A DNA stretch of 6,550 nucleotides from an archaeon (GTDB taxonomy: Archaea > Hydrothermarchaeota > Hydrothermarchaeia > Hydrothermarchaeales > JALUUU01): positions 1 to 6,550 of the forward strand of contig JALUUU010000226.1 of assembly GCA_027021185.1 (NCBI GenBank), read 5' to 3'. Of this stretch, positions 5,842 to 6,550 are shown in pieces (position 1 is the stretch's first letter; every line of letters starts with the position of its first letter). Below the pieces are notes generated by a model. The model made no database searches. It had not been told where the DNA came from and saw only the letters and a list, made by a program, of their open reading frames with translations. Both the position numbers and the translations under genes were made by a program.

Positions 5842-6219
5842 ATGCGCAGCCTGATTTTGCTGCTCATGCTCATTGCTGTATCGCTTTTTTTGGGCTGTAT
5901 CCGGTCTGGGGAGTCTTCACCTGGAGACGCCACGGCGCCGTCGTCCTCCTCGGTTGATCAGGAGATCCTCTTCGCGGTCTGCGAGGGCTGCCATGGGGCG
6001 GATGGGATGGGAGGCACTGGAATTGCCCCGGCTCTCCAGGGAAACGAGTGGATTAAACAAGCCGATATCGAAGATATAGAAAAAGTAATCAAAGAAGGGA
6101 GGGGCTTCGGGTCAAAGAGGTACGAGGAGTACGCCTCCGCTATGCCCGGCTGGAAAGACACTTTCTCTGAGGAGGAGATAGCCCTCCTTGCCAGGTACGT
6201 TAAGTCCCTTTCTAGATAG
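5842..6219 (+). CDS. Lipid-anchored mono-haem class I cytochrome c
   Basis: 125 residues. A hydrophobic signal ends in the lipobox LFLGC (Cys19), followed by a Ser-rich tether (about 22-38) and a small c-type cytochrome domain: haem motif CEGCH (47-51), GTGIAPALQG, and axial Met101 in SAMPGW, then a C-terminal helix ending in VKSL. This arrangement resembles the small class I (CcoP/cytochrome cbb3-like) electron carriers, here tethered on the outer membrane face. Start: ATG 5842 gives a proper 18-residue signal; ATG 5866 would leave too short a signal. No ribosome binding site is visible, since a T-run precedes the ATG. The gene lies in the same reading frame as the cupredoxin gene with one stop between them. 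It probably passes electrons in a chain related to its neighbours; the partner is not known. Confidence 0.9.
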   Translation: MRSLILLLMLIAVSLFLGCIRSGESSPGDATAPSSSSVDQEILFAVCEGCHGADGMGGTGIAPALQGNEWIKQADIEDIEKVIKEGRGFGSKRYEEYASAMPGWKDTFSEEEIALLARYVKSLSR

Positions 6220-6550
6220 ATGCCAGGGTTGCCAGCTTAAAATACCTGTAGATGAGGTATATGCCCACGGCCACTAATCCCAGGGAGGCGAATTTCCGCA
6301 TTATCAGGAGCCACTCGGTGAAGCGGGCCGCGTATTCTCCTGCGCTCACCATGAGGATCGTGAAGGCCAGAAGGGGCAGCCCGATGCCTATGGAGTAAAA
6401 CCAGAAGATCGTGAGAGCGTCAAGCTTACTGCCGACGGAGAGGGTGTAGCTTATTATAGACACGAATATTGGGGCGGAGCAGCTCACTATTGCTAAGGTG
6501 TAAATCAGCCCGAAGGTGAACACTCCCCTATTCCCCTGATGCCCTATCCG
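6212..6550 (-). CDS. CcdA/DsbD-type transmembrane thiol reductant carrier, C-terminal part (5' end outside window)
   Basis: 112 C-terminal residues are visible and the frame is open to the right edge. Three or four hydrophobic segments are seen. The first contains FTFGLIYTLAIVSCSAPIF, the typical second-half CcdA helix with its conserved Cys (residue 24 of the visible part) followed by a proline. A YSIGIGLPLLAFTIL helix, also typical of CcdA, comes next. Such proteins move electrons across the membrane to external thioredoxin-like partners for cytochrome c maturation or disulfide reduction, which suits a neighbouring CxxCH cytochrome. A GTG at 6523 is in frame, but the upstream codons (RIGHQGNRG) are open and the fold needs more N-terminal helices, so it is not the true start. 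The 3' end overlaps the convergent cytochrome gene by 8 bases. Confidence 0.82.
   Translation of the reverse strand, partial: RIGHQGNRGVFTFGLIYTLAIVSCSAPIFVSIISYTLSVGSKLDALTIFWFYSIGIGLPLLAFTILMVSAGEYAARFTEWLLIMRKFASLGLVAVGIYLIYRYFKLATLASI

Noticed and set aside
5032..6219. Cupredoxin-cytochrome fusion by stop readthrough or sequencing error
   Set aside because: The cytochrome begins with its own lipoprotein signal, and a hairpin terminator sits between the genes, so separate proteins are more likely.
1..6550. CRISPR array, tRNA or rRNA gene, insertion sequence or integrase
   Set aside because: No regularly spaced repeats, no cloverleaf or rRNA-like stretches, and no transposase or recombinase motifs were seen on either strand.

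Overview
The window looks archaeal. The three non-coding gaps that should drive transcription carry TATA-box promoters of the archaeal type (TTTATATA or TTTAAATA, each preceded by an A-rich BRE-like stretch). Gene ends run into T-tracts, ribosome binding sites are strong GGAGG/GGTGA types, and TTG and GTG starts appear. Coding DNA is of middling GC and the gaps are AT-rich. c-type cytochrome, cupredoxin-fold, Tat-lipoprotein and CcdA-like genes point to a respiring or redox-active archaeon. I cannot name the lineage.

Bases 1-3364 (minus strand) hold a compact operon for an ABC importer of the nitrate/sulfonate/taurine (NitT/TauT) type. In transcription order it encodes two paralogous permeases (2360-3325, 1402-2358) and two different ATPases (635-1396 and the one starting at 642 and running off the left edge). 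The genes touch or overlap. Upstream, in its own transcription unit, is the matching Tat-exported, lipid-anchored substrate-binding protein (3583-4896, minus). Between the two units is a 218-base gap holding a T-rich terminator, an 80-base imperfect palindrome and the permease-operon promoter.

A 135-base divergent promoter region (4897-5031) separates the transporter from plus-strand redox genes. These are a secreted tandem cupredoxin-fold protein with no cysteine at all (5032-5811), then a hairpin/T-run terminator, then a single-haem lipoprotein cytochrome c (5842-6219). Convergent to these, overlapping by 8 bases and running off the right edge, is the end of a CcdA/DsbD-type membrane protein (6212-6550, minus), which would fit supply of reductant for cytochrome c or disulfide maturation.

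The main points of interest are: (i) all the unusual ATPase motifs fall into one of the two composite ATP sites, predicting an asymmetric importer; (ii) both permeases carry an extra two-helix N-terminal module with an identical outward-facing motif; (iii) the cupredoxin protein has lost its copper ligands in both domains; (iv) an unexplained structured element lies between the two transporter units. The transported substrate cannot be read from the sequence.
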